From contig JAFSRN010000014.1 in the NCBI GenBank assembly GCA_017446095.1, forward strand, positions 1-38,160: a DNA stretch of 38,160 bases, written 5' to 3'. Below are positions 1 through 6,417 of this stretch, piece by piece (position 1 is the stretch's first letter; every line of letters starts with the position of its first letter). Both the position numbers and the translations under genes were made by a program. The notes beneath the pieces were generated by a model. That model did no database searches. It saw only the letters and a program-made list of their open reading frames with translations, and was not told the DNA's origin. The DNA is from Eubacterium sp. (GTDB lineage: Bacteria; Bacillota; Clostridia; Oscillospirales; Acutalibacteraceae).

Positions 1-138
1 ACCGACGAGGACAGAAAGTATTACTACAAAAATCTGGAGTTTGACGAAGAAGCACTTGAAGAAGTTAAGAACATAACAGAACTTGACATAAAACAAATAT
101 TAATTGACACAATAAAGAAAAAGTTTAAGAAATTATAA
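1..138 (+). CDS. C-terminal fragment of an unrecognised protein
   Basis: An open frame runs from the first base of the window to a TAA at 136-138 and gives the last 45 residues of a protein whose start lies outside. The fragment is strongly charged (TDEDRKYYY... ending KKKFKKL), with acidic residues first and a lysine-rich helical end. I do not recognise the family. Support for it being real is the open frame up to a stop that is followed 44 bases later by a clear intrinsic terminator (182-205). Nothing more can be said about its role. Confidence 0.55.
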   Translation, partial: TDEDRKYYYKNLEFDEEALEEVKNITELDIKQILIDTIKKKFKKL

Positions 139-181
139 GTGTAACCAGACAACTTCTGATTTATCGAGTATCAGGTATAAC

Positions 182-205
182 AAAAGCAGGGAAACCCTGC
201 TTTTA
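182..205. terminator. bidirectional terminator between convergent genes
   Basis: A perfect 10-bp stem, AAAAGCAGGG / CCCTGCTTTT, with an AAA loop is followed by a T-rich run on the plus strand. It ends the gene at 1-138 and, read the other way, overlaps the stop codon of spoVAC. Confidence 0.85.
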
Positions 206-643
206 TTTTGTCACCAAGTAGTAGATTAACCCGTAAATAACGCTGGTTGCGGTGCCGTAGACTATTACGGGGCCGGCTATGGAAAACATCTGCGCGGCGG
301 TGCCGAGTATATAGCCCTCGTGCTGAAATTCAAGCGCGGGCGCGACGACGCTGTTTGCAAATCCGCTTATCGGTACTATGGTGCCTGCGCCGGCGTGGCG
401 GGCGATTTTGTCGTATACGCCGATGCCCGTGAGGATTGCCGTGATGATTATTATCAGCGACGGCGTGGCAAGCTTTACTGTATCCTCACCGATGCCCATA
501 CCCTCAAATACAAAGTTCATTATCTGCGCAAACAGGCAGATTCCGCCGCCGAACACAAACGCTTTAACGCAGTTAAGGATAACAGGGGAATTTGGGCTTG
601 CCTTGTCGGTCATTTTTGAATAGTCGCTGTTTGATATTGACAT
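203..643 (-). CDS. spoVAC: Stage V sporulation protein AC
   Basis: Membrane subunit of the SpoVA channel, which moves calcium-dipicolinate into the forespore and releases it at germination. The 146-residue product matches the SpoVAC family along its length: NCVKAFVFGGGICLFAQ near residue 30, LTGIGVYDKIARHAGAGTIVPISGFANS in the middle and ALEFQHEGYILGTAAQMF before the last membrane segment, with about four to five hydrophobic segments. A longer frame opens with TTG at 661, but AAGGAG at 651-656 sits 7 bases before the ATG at 643, so I take 643. SpoVAC genes are usually followed by spoVAD and spoVAE; here the downstream side ends at once in a terminator, and spoVAE lies 1 kb upstream behind an opposing gene. 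Expression by a forespore sigma factor is expected from the family but I cannot read a convincing promoter. Confidence 0.93.
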   Translation of the reverse strand: MSISNSDYSKMTDKASPNSPVILNCVKAFVFGGGICLFAQIMNFVFEGMGIGEDTVKLATPSLIIIITAILTGIGVYDKIARHAGAGTIVPISGFANSVVAPALEFQHEGYILGTAAQMFSIAGPVIVYGTATSVIYGLIYYLVTK

Positions 644-697
644 ATTTGTACTCCTTGACAATTGGTTATAATATAGTATAATTAATAATGATTAAGG

Positions 698-825
698 CTT
701 TAAGTGTTAAGTGTTGAGTGTTGAGTGTTAAGCTTGTGGTTACTCGCTTCGCTCAAACAATATGATGAGTGTGAGCGCAGCTTACCCTTGAGCTTAAAAC
801 TTAAAACCTAAAGCTTAAAACTAAT
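698..825. repeat. heptamer-armed palindromic element, copy A
   Basis: The left arm is a run of 7-base units (TTAAGTG, TTGAGTG); the right arm is roughly its reverse complement (AAAACTT units). Between them lies a core with a short GTGAGC/GCTTAC-type hairpin. It fills the gap between the divergent spoVAC and ABC ATPase genes. See the finding on this family. Confidence 0.8.
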
Positions 826-838
826 TCAGGGTGATACC

Positions 839-1585
839 ATGCATCTTATTGAAGTAAGAAATGTTTATAAAATCTACAACCCCGGCGAAAACCAGGTTAA
901 CGCGCTTGACGGCGTTTCGCTCACTATTGATGAGGGCGAGTTTGTTGCGATTATCGGTCAGTCGGGCTCGGGTAAATCCACGCTGATGAATATGCTCGGT
1001 CTGCTTGACACACCCACAGAGGGTGAGTACTACATAAACGGCAAGCTTGTTGACGACCTTACCGACGATCAGATGAGCGTTATCCGCAACGAGCAGATTG
1101 GTTTTATCTTCCAGGGATTTAACCTTATTTCGTCGCTCACCGCGCTTGAAAATGTGGAACTGCCGCTTGTTTACCGCGGTATGCACAGCGCCGAGAGGCA
1201 CGAGATTTCCATTGCCGCGCTTGAAAAGGTCGGCCTTGGCGACAGGCTTGACCACCTGCCGACTGCGCTTTCCGGCGGTCAGCAGCAGCGTGTTGCGGTT
1301 GCGCGTGCGATTGCCGCAGCACCGCCTGTTATACTTGCCGATGAGCCAACGGGTAACCTTGACACAAAGTCCACAAAGGACGTTATGGCTATCCTGCACA
1401 CGCTTAAGAACGAGGGCAGGACGGTTATTGTAATCACCCACGATAATGAGATTGCTATGGAAGCGGAACGCGTGGTGCGTATACGCGACGGCAAGATTGT
1501 AGAGGATTACATCAACCCGGGATTTGAGGAAAAGTACGGCAGAAAAGCGAAGTACGATAACCAGAATCCGATTGATTTAGGATAA
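839..1585 (+). CDS. ABC transporter ATP-binding protein, MacB/LolD type
   Basis: Cytoplasmic ATPase of 248 residues that would power a MacB/FtsX-like membrane partner (drug, peptide or lipoprotein export, or envelope signalling). Walker A is GQSGSGKST at residues 40-48, the Q-loop is at FQGFN (91-95), the signature LSGGQQQR is at 144-151, Walker B is VILADEP at 164-170 and the switch histidine is in ITHD. The spacing and the NLISSLTALENVELPL stretch are typical of the MacB/LolD branch. The start ATG has a modest AGGGTG site 5 bases before it. It is an orphan: no permease gene lies beside it, and it is inserted in the opposite direction between spoVAC and spoVAE. A terminator overlaps its stop codon, so it is transcribed alone. 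Its substrate cannot be inferred. Confidence 0.9.
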   Translation: MHLIEVRNVYKIYNPGENQVNALDGVSLTIDEGEFVAIIGQSGSGKSTLMNMLGLLDTPTEGEYYINGKLVDDLTDDQMSVIRNEQIGFIFQGFNLISSLTALENVELPLVYRGMHSAERHEISIAALEKVGLGDRLDHLPTALSGGQQQRVAVARAIAAAPPVILADEPTGNLDTKSTKDVMAILHTLKNEGRTVIVITHDNEIAMEAERVVRIRDGKIVEDYINPGFEEKYGRKAKYDNQNPIDLG

Positions 1586-1607
1586 AAGCACCGAAAGGTG
1601 CTTTTTT
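1584..1607 (+). terminator. intrinsic terminator of the ABC ATPase gene
   Basis: Stem AAAAGCACC / GGTGCTTTT with a GAAA loop, ending in six T. The stem begins inside the TAA stop codon. Confidence 0.9.
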
Positions 1608-1608
1608 A

Positions 1609-1731
1609 ATTGAGAATTGAGAGTTGAGAATTGAGAATTGATGGCGGGACACCCGCACCCGATTATATAATAGGTGTGGACGAAGTCCACCCGAAATTCT
1701 CCATTCTCCATTCTACATTATCAATTCTACT
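1609..1731. repeat. heptamer-armed palindromic element, copy B
   Basis: Left arm of TTGAGAA units, right arm of TTCTCCA units, which are complementary. The core carries ATTATATAAT followed by the hairpin GTGGAC-GAA-GTCCAC. The outer edge of the right arm supplies the TAG stop codon of spoVAE (1727-1729). Confidence 0.8.
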
Positions 1732-2086
1732 TGTCCTTTGGTTTTGTGACGAGTGCTGTGATTAGCCCGCAGAGCACGGCGACTGTTACACCGCCTGCCA
1801 TCGCGGTTAGCGCACCTGTCAGCACGCCCATAAAGCCCTGCTCGCGCACGGCTTCTTTTACACCTTTTGCAAGCGCGTTGCCGAAGCCCGTCAGCGGAAT
1901 CGTTGCGCCTGCGCCTGCAAAATCGACCAGCTCGTCGTATACGCCGAGTCCGCCGAGCACCACGCCTGCACATACAAATGTAACAAGTATCCGCGCCGGC
2001 GTCATTTTTGTTATGTCAATAAGCAGTTGCCCGATTACGCAGATTGCACCGCCCACCAAGAATGCCTTTAGGCACATTAAAAACAT
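1727..2086 (-). CDS. spoVAE: Stage V sporulation protein AE
   Basis: Small membrane protein of the SpoVA dipicolinate channel, about 119 residues with three to four hydrophobic segments. Family features are KAFLVGGAICVIGQLLID at the N-terminus, the LTGFGNALAKG stretch after AGAGATIP, and a C-terminal ALVTKPKDK. The start is uncertain. An ATG at 2098 has no ribosome site; the ATG at 2086 is preceded by GGGTGATTTT, whose GGTGAT can pair with the AUCACC part of the anti-Shine-Dalgarno region, and gpr in this window uses the same arrangement. I prefer 2086. The ribosome site lies in one arm of a long hairpin (2088-2126). The stop is TAG, contributed by repeat copy B. spoVAD is absent from the window. 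Confidence 0.88.
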   Translation of the reverse strand: MFLMCLKAFLVGGAICVIGQLLIDITKMTPARILVTFVCAGVVLGGLGVYDELVDFAGAGATIPLTGFGNALAKGVKEAVREQGFMGVLTGALTAMAGGVTVAVLCGLITALVTKPKDK

Positions 2087-2087
2087 A

Positions 2088-2126
2088 AAATCACCCATTG
2101 GTATTGTTTGTACCAGTGGGTGATTT
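2088..2126 (-). promoter_or_regulatory. hairpin covering the spoVAE ribosome site
   Basis: A 16-bp stem with a single G-T pair and a 7-base loop. On the minus strand its second arm contains GGGTGATTT, the presumed spoVAE ribosome site, and T-rich sequence follows, so it could also act as a terminator for transcription arriving from gpmI. Confidence 0.55.
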
Positions 2127-2139
2127 ATTCATTGTCAGG

Positions 2140-2258
2140 TATTAAGTTTTAAGTGTTAAGTGTTAAGCTTTTGGTTACTCACTTCGTTCAAACAAATAAA
2201 CGGGTGTGGGCAGAGCCCGCCATAAAGCTTAAAACTTAAAGCATAACACTTAAAACTA
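2140..2258. repeat. heptamer-armed palindromic element, copy C
   Basis: Left arm of TTAAGTG units, right arm of AAAACTT/ACACTTA units, core with GGTGTGGGCAGAGCCCGCC. It lies directly behind gpmI, and its edge supplies the gpmI stop codon TAG (2256-2258). Confidence 0.8.
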
Positions 2259-3788
2259 CTTTATAATTGATTCTCCTGTCATTTCTTCCGGCTGCGGAAG
2301 GTTCATAACTTTGAGCATTGTCGGTACGATGTCGCAGAGTTTTCCGCCCTCGCGCAGCTCAACATCGCCGCAGTTGCATACGATAAACGGAACTTCGTTT
2401 GTTGTGTGCGCGGTGAACGGCGAGCCGTCGGGCTCTTTCATCTGGTCTGCGTTGCCGTGGTCGGCGGTTACAAACAGCGTGCCGCCGTTTTCCATAACCG
2501 CGTTGTACAGCGAGCCAACGCAGGTGTCAACCGCCTCAACAGCGGCTACAGCAGCGTCAAACACGCCAGTGTGGCCAACCATATCGCAGTTTGCAAAGTT
2601 AACAATAACCACGTCGTACTTGCCCGACTTAACGGCTTCATCAAGCTTTTCGCTTACAAGATAAGCGCTCATTTCGGGCTGCAGGTCGTATGTAGCAACC
2701 TTGGGTGAGGGGATAAGTATTCTGTCCTCGCCCTCGTTAACAGCTTCAACGCCGCCGTTAAAGAAGAAGGTTACGTGCGCGTATTTTTCCGTTTCGGCAA
2801 TGCGCAGCTGAGTCATATTGTTCTTTGCAAGGTATTCGCCAAAAGTGTTTGTAAGCACCTGCGGCTTAAACGCGATGTCAACGTTCGGCATAGTCGCGTC
2901 GTACTGCGTCATGCAAACATAGTTAACCTTAAAGTACTTTCTGTCAAAGCCTGTGAACTCGGTGTCAACAAAGGTCCTTGTAATCTCCCTTGCGCGGTCG
3001 GGGCGGAAGTTGAAGAATACAACGCTGTCGCCTTCGCCGACTCTGCCTTCGTTTTTGAGTGTAACAGTCGGCATAATGAACTCGTCGGTGAGGTTCTTGC
3101 CGTCGCCGTCAATCGTTTCGTACGAAGCCTTGATAGCCTCAACCGGGTCGTCTGCCTGAATGCCTTCACCGAATACAAAAGCGTTGTACGCCTTCTGCAC
3201 TCTGTCCCAGTTACTGTCACGGTCCATAGCGTAGTATCTGCCGGTTACGGTTGCAACCTTGCCCACGCCGATTTCGTTCATTTTGTCAATCGCCTCGGCA
3301 ACGAAATCCTTGCCAGATGTAGGTGGAACGTCACGTCCGTCCATAATGCAGTGCAGGTAAACCTTGTCCTGACCGAGCCTTTTTGCAAGCTCAAGCAGCC
3401 CCCAGATGTGGGTGTTGTGCGAGTGTACGCCGCCGTCGCTCATAAGCCCCATAAGGTGCAGGGAAGTGCCGTCCTCAACGGATTTGCTGATAGCCTTAAC
3501 CAGCGCCTCGTTTTCAAAAAAGTCACCGTCTTCAATGGACTTTGTAATTCTTGTAAGCTCCTGATACACAACTCTGCCGGCGCCCATATTGGTGTGGCCG
3601 ACCTCGGAGTTACCCATCTGACCGTCCGGCAGACCTACATTGAGCCCCGACGCGCCGATGTATGTGTAAGGATATTTTTCCATAAGCATATCAAGGTTCG
3701 GCTTTTTAGCGGCAGCAATAGCGTTGCCGTATTCGCTCGGGTTGTGGCCGAAACCGTCCATAATGCAAAGTACGTTAGTCTTTTTCAT
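2256..3788 (-). CDS. gpmI: 2,3-bisphosphoglycerate-independent phosphoglycerate mutase
   Basis: Converts 3-phosphoglycerate to 2-phosphoglycerate in glycolysis, cytoplasmic and dependent on two Mn2+ ions. The 510-residue length is normal for the family. The first metal aspartate is D11 in MDGFG, the phosphorylated serine is S61 in QMGNSEVGHTNMGAGR, the HSHNTH region follows near residue 120, and the C-terminal metal site reads TADHGNADQM. The start ATG has a strong GGAGG 7 bases upstream. The gene is the third of the pgk-tpiA-gpmI run, but palindromic elements separate each pair, and a terminator stands between tpiA and gpmI, so it may be partly independent. The stop is TAG at the edge of repeat copy C. 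Confidence 0.97.
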   Translation of the reverse strand: MKKTNVLCIMDGFGHNPSEYGNAIAAAKKPNLDMLMEKYPYTYIGASGLNVGLPDGQMGNSEVGHTNMGAGRVVYQELTRITKSIEDGDFFENEALVKAISKSVEDGTSLHLMGLMSDGGVHSHNTHIWGLLELAKRLGQDKVYLHCIMDGRDVPPTSGKDFVAEAIDKMNEIGVGKVATVTGRYYAMDRDSNWDRVQKAYNAFVFGEGIQADDPVEAIKASYETIDGDGKNLTDEFIMPTVTLKNEGRVGEGDSVVFFNFRPDRAREITRTFVDTEFTGFDRKYFKVNYVCMTQYDATMPNVDIAFKPQVLTNTFGEYLAKNNMTQLRIAETEKYAHVTFFFNGGVEAVNEGEDRILIPSPKVATYDLQPEMSAYLVSEKLDEAVKSGKYDVVIVNFANCDMVGHTGVFDAAVAAVEAVDTCVGSLYNAVMENGGTLFVTADHGNADQMKEPDGSPFTAHTTNEVPFIVCNCGDVELREGGKLCDIVPTMLKVMNLPQPEEMTGESIIK

Positions 3789-3804
3789 ATATAATCCTCC
3801 GGAT

Positions 3805-3921
3805 TAGTATTCAGTATTCTGTGTTCGGTGTTCAGTTTGCCGGTCACTTCGTTCCGATTATAATCGGGTATGGGCGGAGCCCATCTCCGGCTGAAAACTG
3901 AGAACTGAATACTGTAAACTA
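3805..3921. repeat. heptamer-armed palindromic element, copy D
   Basis: Left arm with TTCAGTA, TTCTGTG and TTCGGTG units, right arm with complementary CTGAAAA/CTGAGAA units. The core has CCGATTATAATCGG followed by TGGGCGGAGCCCA. It begins only about 5 bases upstream of the gpmI ribosome site. Confidence 0.82.
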
Positions 3922-3952
3922 AATAAGGCGACGCTCGGTCGCCTTATTTTTA
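3922..3952 (-). terminator. terminator downstream of tpiA
   Basis: Perfect 11-bp stem AATAAGGCGAC / GTCGCCTTATT with loop GCTCG, next to the tpiA stop codon. The T-run is better on the plus strand than on the minus strand, so its strength for tpiA is uncertain. Confidence 0.7.
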
Positions 3953-4720
3953 TTATCTGCTTGCAGCCTTTACAATAATTGAAAAGTCCTCTGCCTTAAG
4001 TGAAGCGCCGCCGATAAGACCGCCGTCAACGTTCTCTTTATCGGTAAGTTCTTCAGCATTTTTAGCGTTCATAGAGCCGCCGTACTGTACAACAAAAGCG
4101 TCTGCAGCTTCCTTGCTGTAAAGGTCAGCGATTACGCCGCGGATGTAGCCGTTAACTTCGTCAGCCTGGTCAGCAGTAGCGGTTTTGCCTGTGCCGATAG
4201 CCCATACCGGCTCGTAAGCGATGATAACGTTTTTGAGCTCGTCCTCCGTAACGCCCTGAAGCGCAACCTTTGTCTGCTTGCCAACGATTTCAAAAGTAAC
4301 GCCCTGTTCTCTCTCTTCAAGAACCTCGCCAACGCAAAGGATAACGGTAAGACCGTTGTCAAGCGCAGCGCGAACTCTCTTGTTAACAGTTTCGTCAGTT
4401 TCGCCGAAATACTGGCGTCTTTCGCTGTGACCGATGATTACATACGGTACACCCATAGCTTTAAGCATAGGTGCGGAAACCTCGCCTGTGAAAGCGCCTT
4501 TTTCTGCCCAGTGGCAGTTTTCAGCACCGATTTTGATGTTAGAGCCTGCTGCTGCGTCAAGCGCTGCCTGAAGGTCAACAAACGGTGCGCAGATAACTAC
4601 GTCGCAGTCTGCGTCAGCAACAAGGGGTTTCATTTCGTTGATAAGTGCAGTAGTTTCAGCAGGGGTGTTGTTCATCTTCCAGTTACCTGCGATAACTGCT
4701 TTTCTGAGTGATTTGTTCAT
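3953..4720 (-). CDS. tpiA: Triosephosphate isomerase
   Basis: Interconverts dihydroxyacetone phosphate and glyceraldehyde 3-phosphate; a soluble TIM barrel acting as a dimer. The 255-residue protein has all active-site residues: N13 and K15 in GNWKMN, H98 in IIGHSERR, E170 in AYEPVWAIGTG, then the phosphate-binding YGGSMN and GGLIGGASL loops. The start ATG has AGAGGT 7 bases upstream. It lies between pgk and gpmI on the same strand, the usual clostridial order, with palindromic elements D and E in both gaps. Confidence 0.98.
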   Translation of the reverse strand: MNKSLRKAVIAGNWKMNNTPAETTALINEMKPLVADADCDVVICAPFVDLQAALDAAAGSNIKIGAENCHWAEKGAFTGEVSAPMLKAMGVPYVIIGHSERRQYFGETDETVNKRVRAALDNGLTVILCVGEVLEEREQGVTFEIVGKQTKVALQGVTEDELKNVIIAYEPVWAIGTGKTATADQADEVNGYIRGVIADLYSKEAADAFVVQYGGSMNAKNAEELTDKENVDGGLIGGASLKAEDFSIIVKAASR

Positions 4721-4744
4721 AATATTTACCTCTTTATTTGGTTT

Positions 4745-4861
4745 TATGTTTTAAGATTTAAGGTTTAAGCTTTCGGGCGGACTTTGTCCGCACCTATTAT
4801 ATTAGGTATGGGCAACGCCCATCATTTGACTTAACACTTAACACTCAAAACTTAACACTAA
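4745..4861. repeat. heptamer-armed palindromic element, copy E
   Basis: Left arm TTTAAGA/TTTAAGG units, right arm ACTTAAC units. The core has GGGCGGACTTTGTCCGC, ACCTATTATATTAGGT and ATGGGCAACGCCCAT. It occupies the whole gap between pgk and tpiA. Confidence 0.82.
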
Positions 4862-6058
4862 TTATTTGTCGTTAAGCGCTACGATGCCCGGCAGTTCCTT
4901 ACCCTCAAGGAATTCAAGCGACGCGCCGCCGCCTGTTGAAATATGGCTCATCTTGTCTGCAAAGCCGAGCTTTGTAACTGCAGCAACGCTGTCGCCGCCG
5001 CCGATGATTGAGATTGCGCCGCTGTCTGCAACTGCTTTAGCAACTGCAACTGTGCCGGCTTCAAACTCTTTCCATTCGGAAACGCCCATAGGACCGTTCC
5101 AGATTACAGTGCCTGCGCCCTTGATAGCGTCAACAAAGAGCTTCTGCGTAGCAGGACCGATGTCAAGACCCATCCAGCCGTCCGGAATCTCGTCAGAGTT
5201 AACAATCATAGCCTCTGTGTCCTCGCTGTATTCCTTGCCAACCTTGTTGTCGATAGGAATAAGGAACTTAACGCCCTTCTTGTCAGCCTCTTTCATCATT
5301 TCGCCGGCTTTGTCAATCCAGTCAGACTCGAGCAGGGAAGTACCGATTGAGTGACCGAGGTACTTCATAAATGTGTAAGCCATGCCGCCGCCGATGATGA
5401 TAGTGTCGCACTTCTCAAGCAGGTTTGTGATAACGCCGATTTTGTCGGAAACCTTTGCGCCGCCGAGGATTGCAACAAGCGGTCTTTCAGGGTTAGCAAG
5501 CGCGCCGCCCATAAACTCGATTTCCTTCTGAATCAGGAAGCCGCAAACTGCAGGCAGGTATGCTGCAACGCCTGTTGTTGAGCAGTGAGCACGGTGAGCA
5601 GTACCGAATGCGTCGTTAACAAAGATGTCTGCAAGCGAAGCAAGCTCTCTTGAGAAGTTTTCCGCATTGCTTGTTTCTTCCTGGCGGAAGCGTACGTTTT
5701 CAAGCAGCATAACTTCGCCGTCCTCAAGGTGCTTTGCCATAGTCCTTGCGTTGTGACCAACAACTTCCTTGTCCTCTGCAAGCTTAACTTCCTTGTCAAG
5801 GTACTCAGAAAGTCTTTCTGCAACAGGTGCAAGGCTGAATTCGGGCTTATACTGACCCTTCGGTCTGCCAAGGTGGGAACAAAGGATAACCTTTGCGCCG
5901 TTTTCGATTAAATACTTGATAGTCGGCAGAGCAGCAACGATTCTTTTATCGTTTGTAATGCTTGTGCCGTTAAGCGGTACATTGAAGTCGCAACGAACCA
6001 AACATTTTTTGCCGCGAACATCAATATCTTCAATTGATTTTTTGTTTAATGCATCCAT
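4862..6058 (-). CDS. pgk: Phosphoglycerate kinase
   Basis: Transfers phosphate from 1,3-bisphosphoglycerate to ADP, the first ATP-yielding step of glycolysis. The 398-residue protein shows the hallmarks in order: [18 protein letters not shown] (residues 14-31), the [10 protein letters not shown] motif, [18 protein letters not shown], the hinge around [13 protein letters not shown], and the nucleotide site [11 protein letters not shown] with the GGGASLE end. The start ATG has AGGAGAG about 9 bases upstream. It is the first gene of the pgk-tpiA-gpmI run and has its own promoter at 6101-6129. The glyceraldehyde-3-phosphate dehydrogenase gene that often precedes pgk is not here. Confidence 0.98.
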   Translation of the reverse strand: MDALNKKSIEDIDVRGKKCLVRCDFNVPLNGTSITNDKRIVAALPTIKYLIENGAKVILCSHLGRPKGQYKPEFSLAPVAERLSEYLDKEVKLAEDKEVVGHNARTMAKHLEDGEVMLLENVRFRQEETSNAENFSRELASLADIFVNDAFGTAHRAHCSTTGVAAYLPAVCGFLIQKEIEFMGGALANPERPLVAILGGAKVSDKIGVITNLLEKCDTIIIGGGMAYTFMKYLGHSIGTSLLESDWIDKAGEMMKEADKKGVKFLIPIDNKVGKEYSEDTEAMIVNSDEIPDGWMGLDIGPATQKLFVDAIKGAGTVIWNGPMGVSEWKEFEAGTVAVAKAVADSGAISIIGGGDSVAAVTKLGFADKMSHISTGGGASLEFLEGKELPGIVALNDK

Positions 6059-6100
6059 TGAAAAATCTCTCCTTAAAATTGTTTATAATATAACAAATAC

Positions 6101-6129
6101 ATTATATAATAATTTTTTCCAATATGCAA
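6101..6129 (-). promoter_or_regulatory. sigma-A type promoter of pgk
   Basis: On the minus strand TTGCAT, a 17-base spacer, then a perfect TATAAT, 43 bases before the pgk start. The same -35 box is used by ilvC (30562). Confidence 0.65.
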
Positions 6130-6157
6130 CACTTTTTTCTGTGTTTAGTATATTCGC

Positions 6158-6187
6158 AGAGGATTTATTATAAGAGGATTTATTATA
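6158..6187. repeat. tandem 15-base direct repeat upstream of pgk
   Basis: Two perfect, adjacent copies of AGAGGATTTATTATA lie between the divergent pgk and subtilase promoters. The position would suit a regulator-binding site; no protein can be named. Confidence 0.6.
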
Positions 6188-6188
6188 T

Positions 6189-6217
6189 TTGACTAATATG
6201 TGCCGTTGTGGTAAAAT
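6189..6217 (+). promoter_or_regulatory. sigma-A type promoter of the subtilase leader
   Basis: TTGACT, a 17-base spacer and TAAAAT. Transcription would start near 6224, right at the edge of the long inverted repeat, leaving a leader of about 190 bases. Confidence 0.6.
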
Positions 6218-6223
6218 GTTGTT

Positions 6224-6402
6224 GCCAAATATCCACATTTTAATATCTGTGATAGTTAAACGGAATAGGCATATTCTATTTTTAGAAAAATGCTTACTCT
6301 GTTTATGCTTATACCTTGACTATCAATGATATAAGTGTGGATTGTTTGGCGACAGTCAGAGCAAGCGTTTTTGGCGTACGGCTATGGCTGTACGCATTTT
6401 TT
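6224..6402 (+). promoter_or_regulatory. structured leader with terminator-like end before the subtilase gene
   Basis: 6226-6354 is an imperfect inverted repeat: GCCAAATATCCACA pairs with TGTGGATTGTTTGGC, and TGATAGTTAA further in pairs with TTGACTATCA. Its tip is TTCTATTTTTAGAA. At 6374-6395 a second hairpin (GCGTAC...GTACGC) is followed by six T (6397-6402), 15 bases before the start codon. Together with the promoter at 6189 this reads as an attenuated leader or as a separate short RNA. The rest of the gap 6059-6223 holds only the pgk promoter and the tandem repeat. Confidence 0.45.
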
Positions 6403-6417
6403 GTTTGGGGCGAGAAT

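Noticed and set aside
644-661. TTG at 661 as the start of spoVAC
   Set aside because: AAGGAG at 651-656 lies inside that extension and is correctly spaced for the ATG at 643.
698-825. Regular short repeats considered as a CRISPR array
   Set aside because: Units are 7 bases, degenerate and adjacent without spacers, and the two arms are inverse to each other; no cas gene is present.
2775-3794. Plus-strand frame of 339 codons opposite gpmI
   Set aside because: gpmI is complete on the minus strand; the antisense product looks random.
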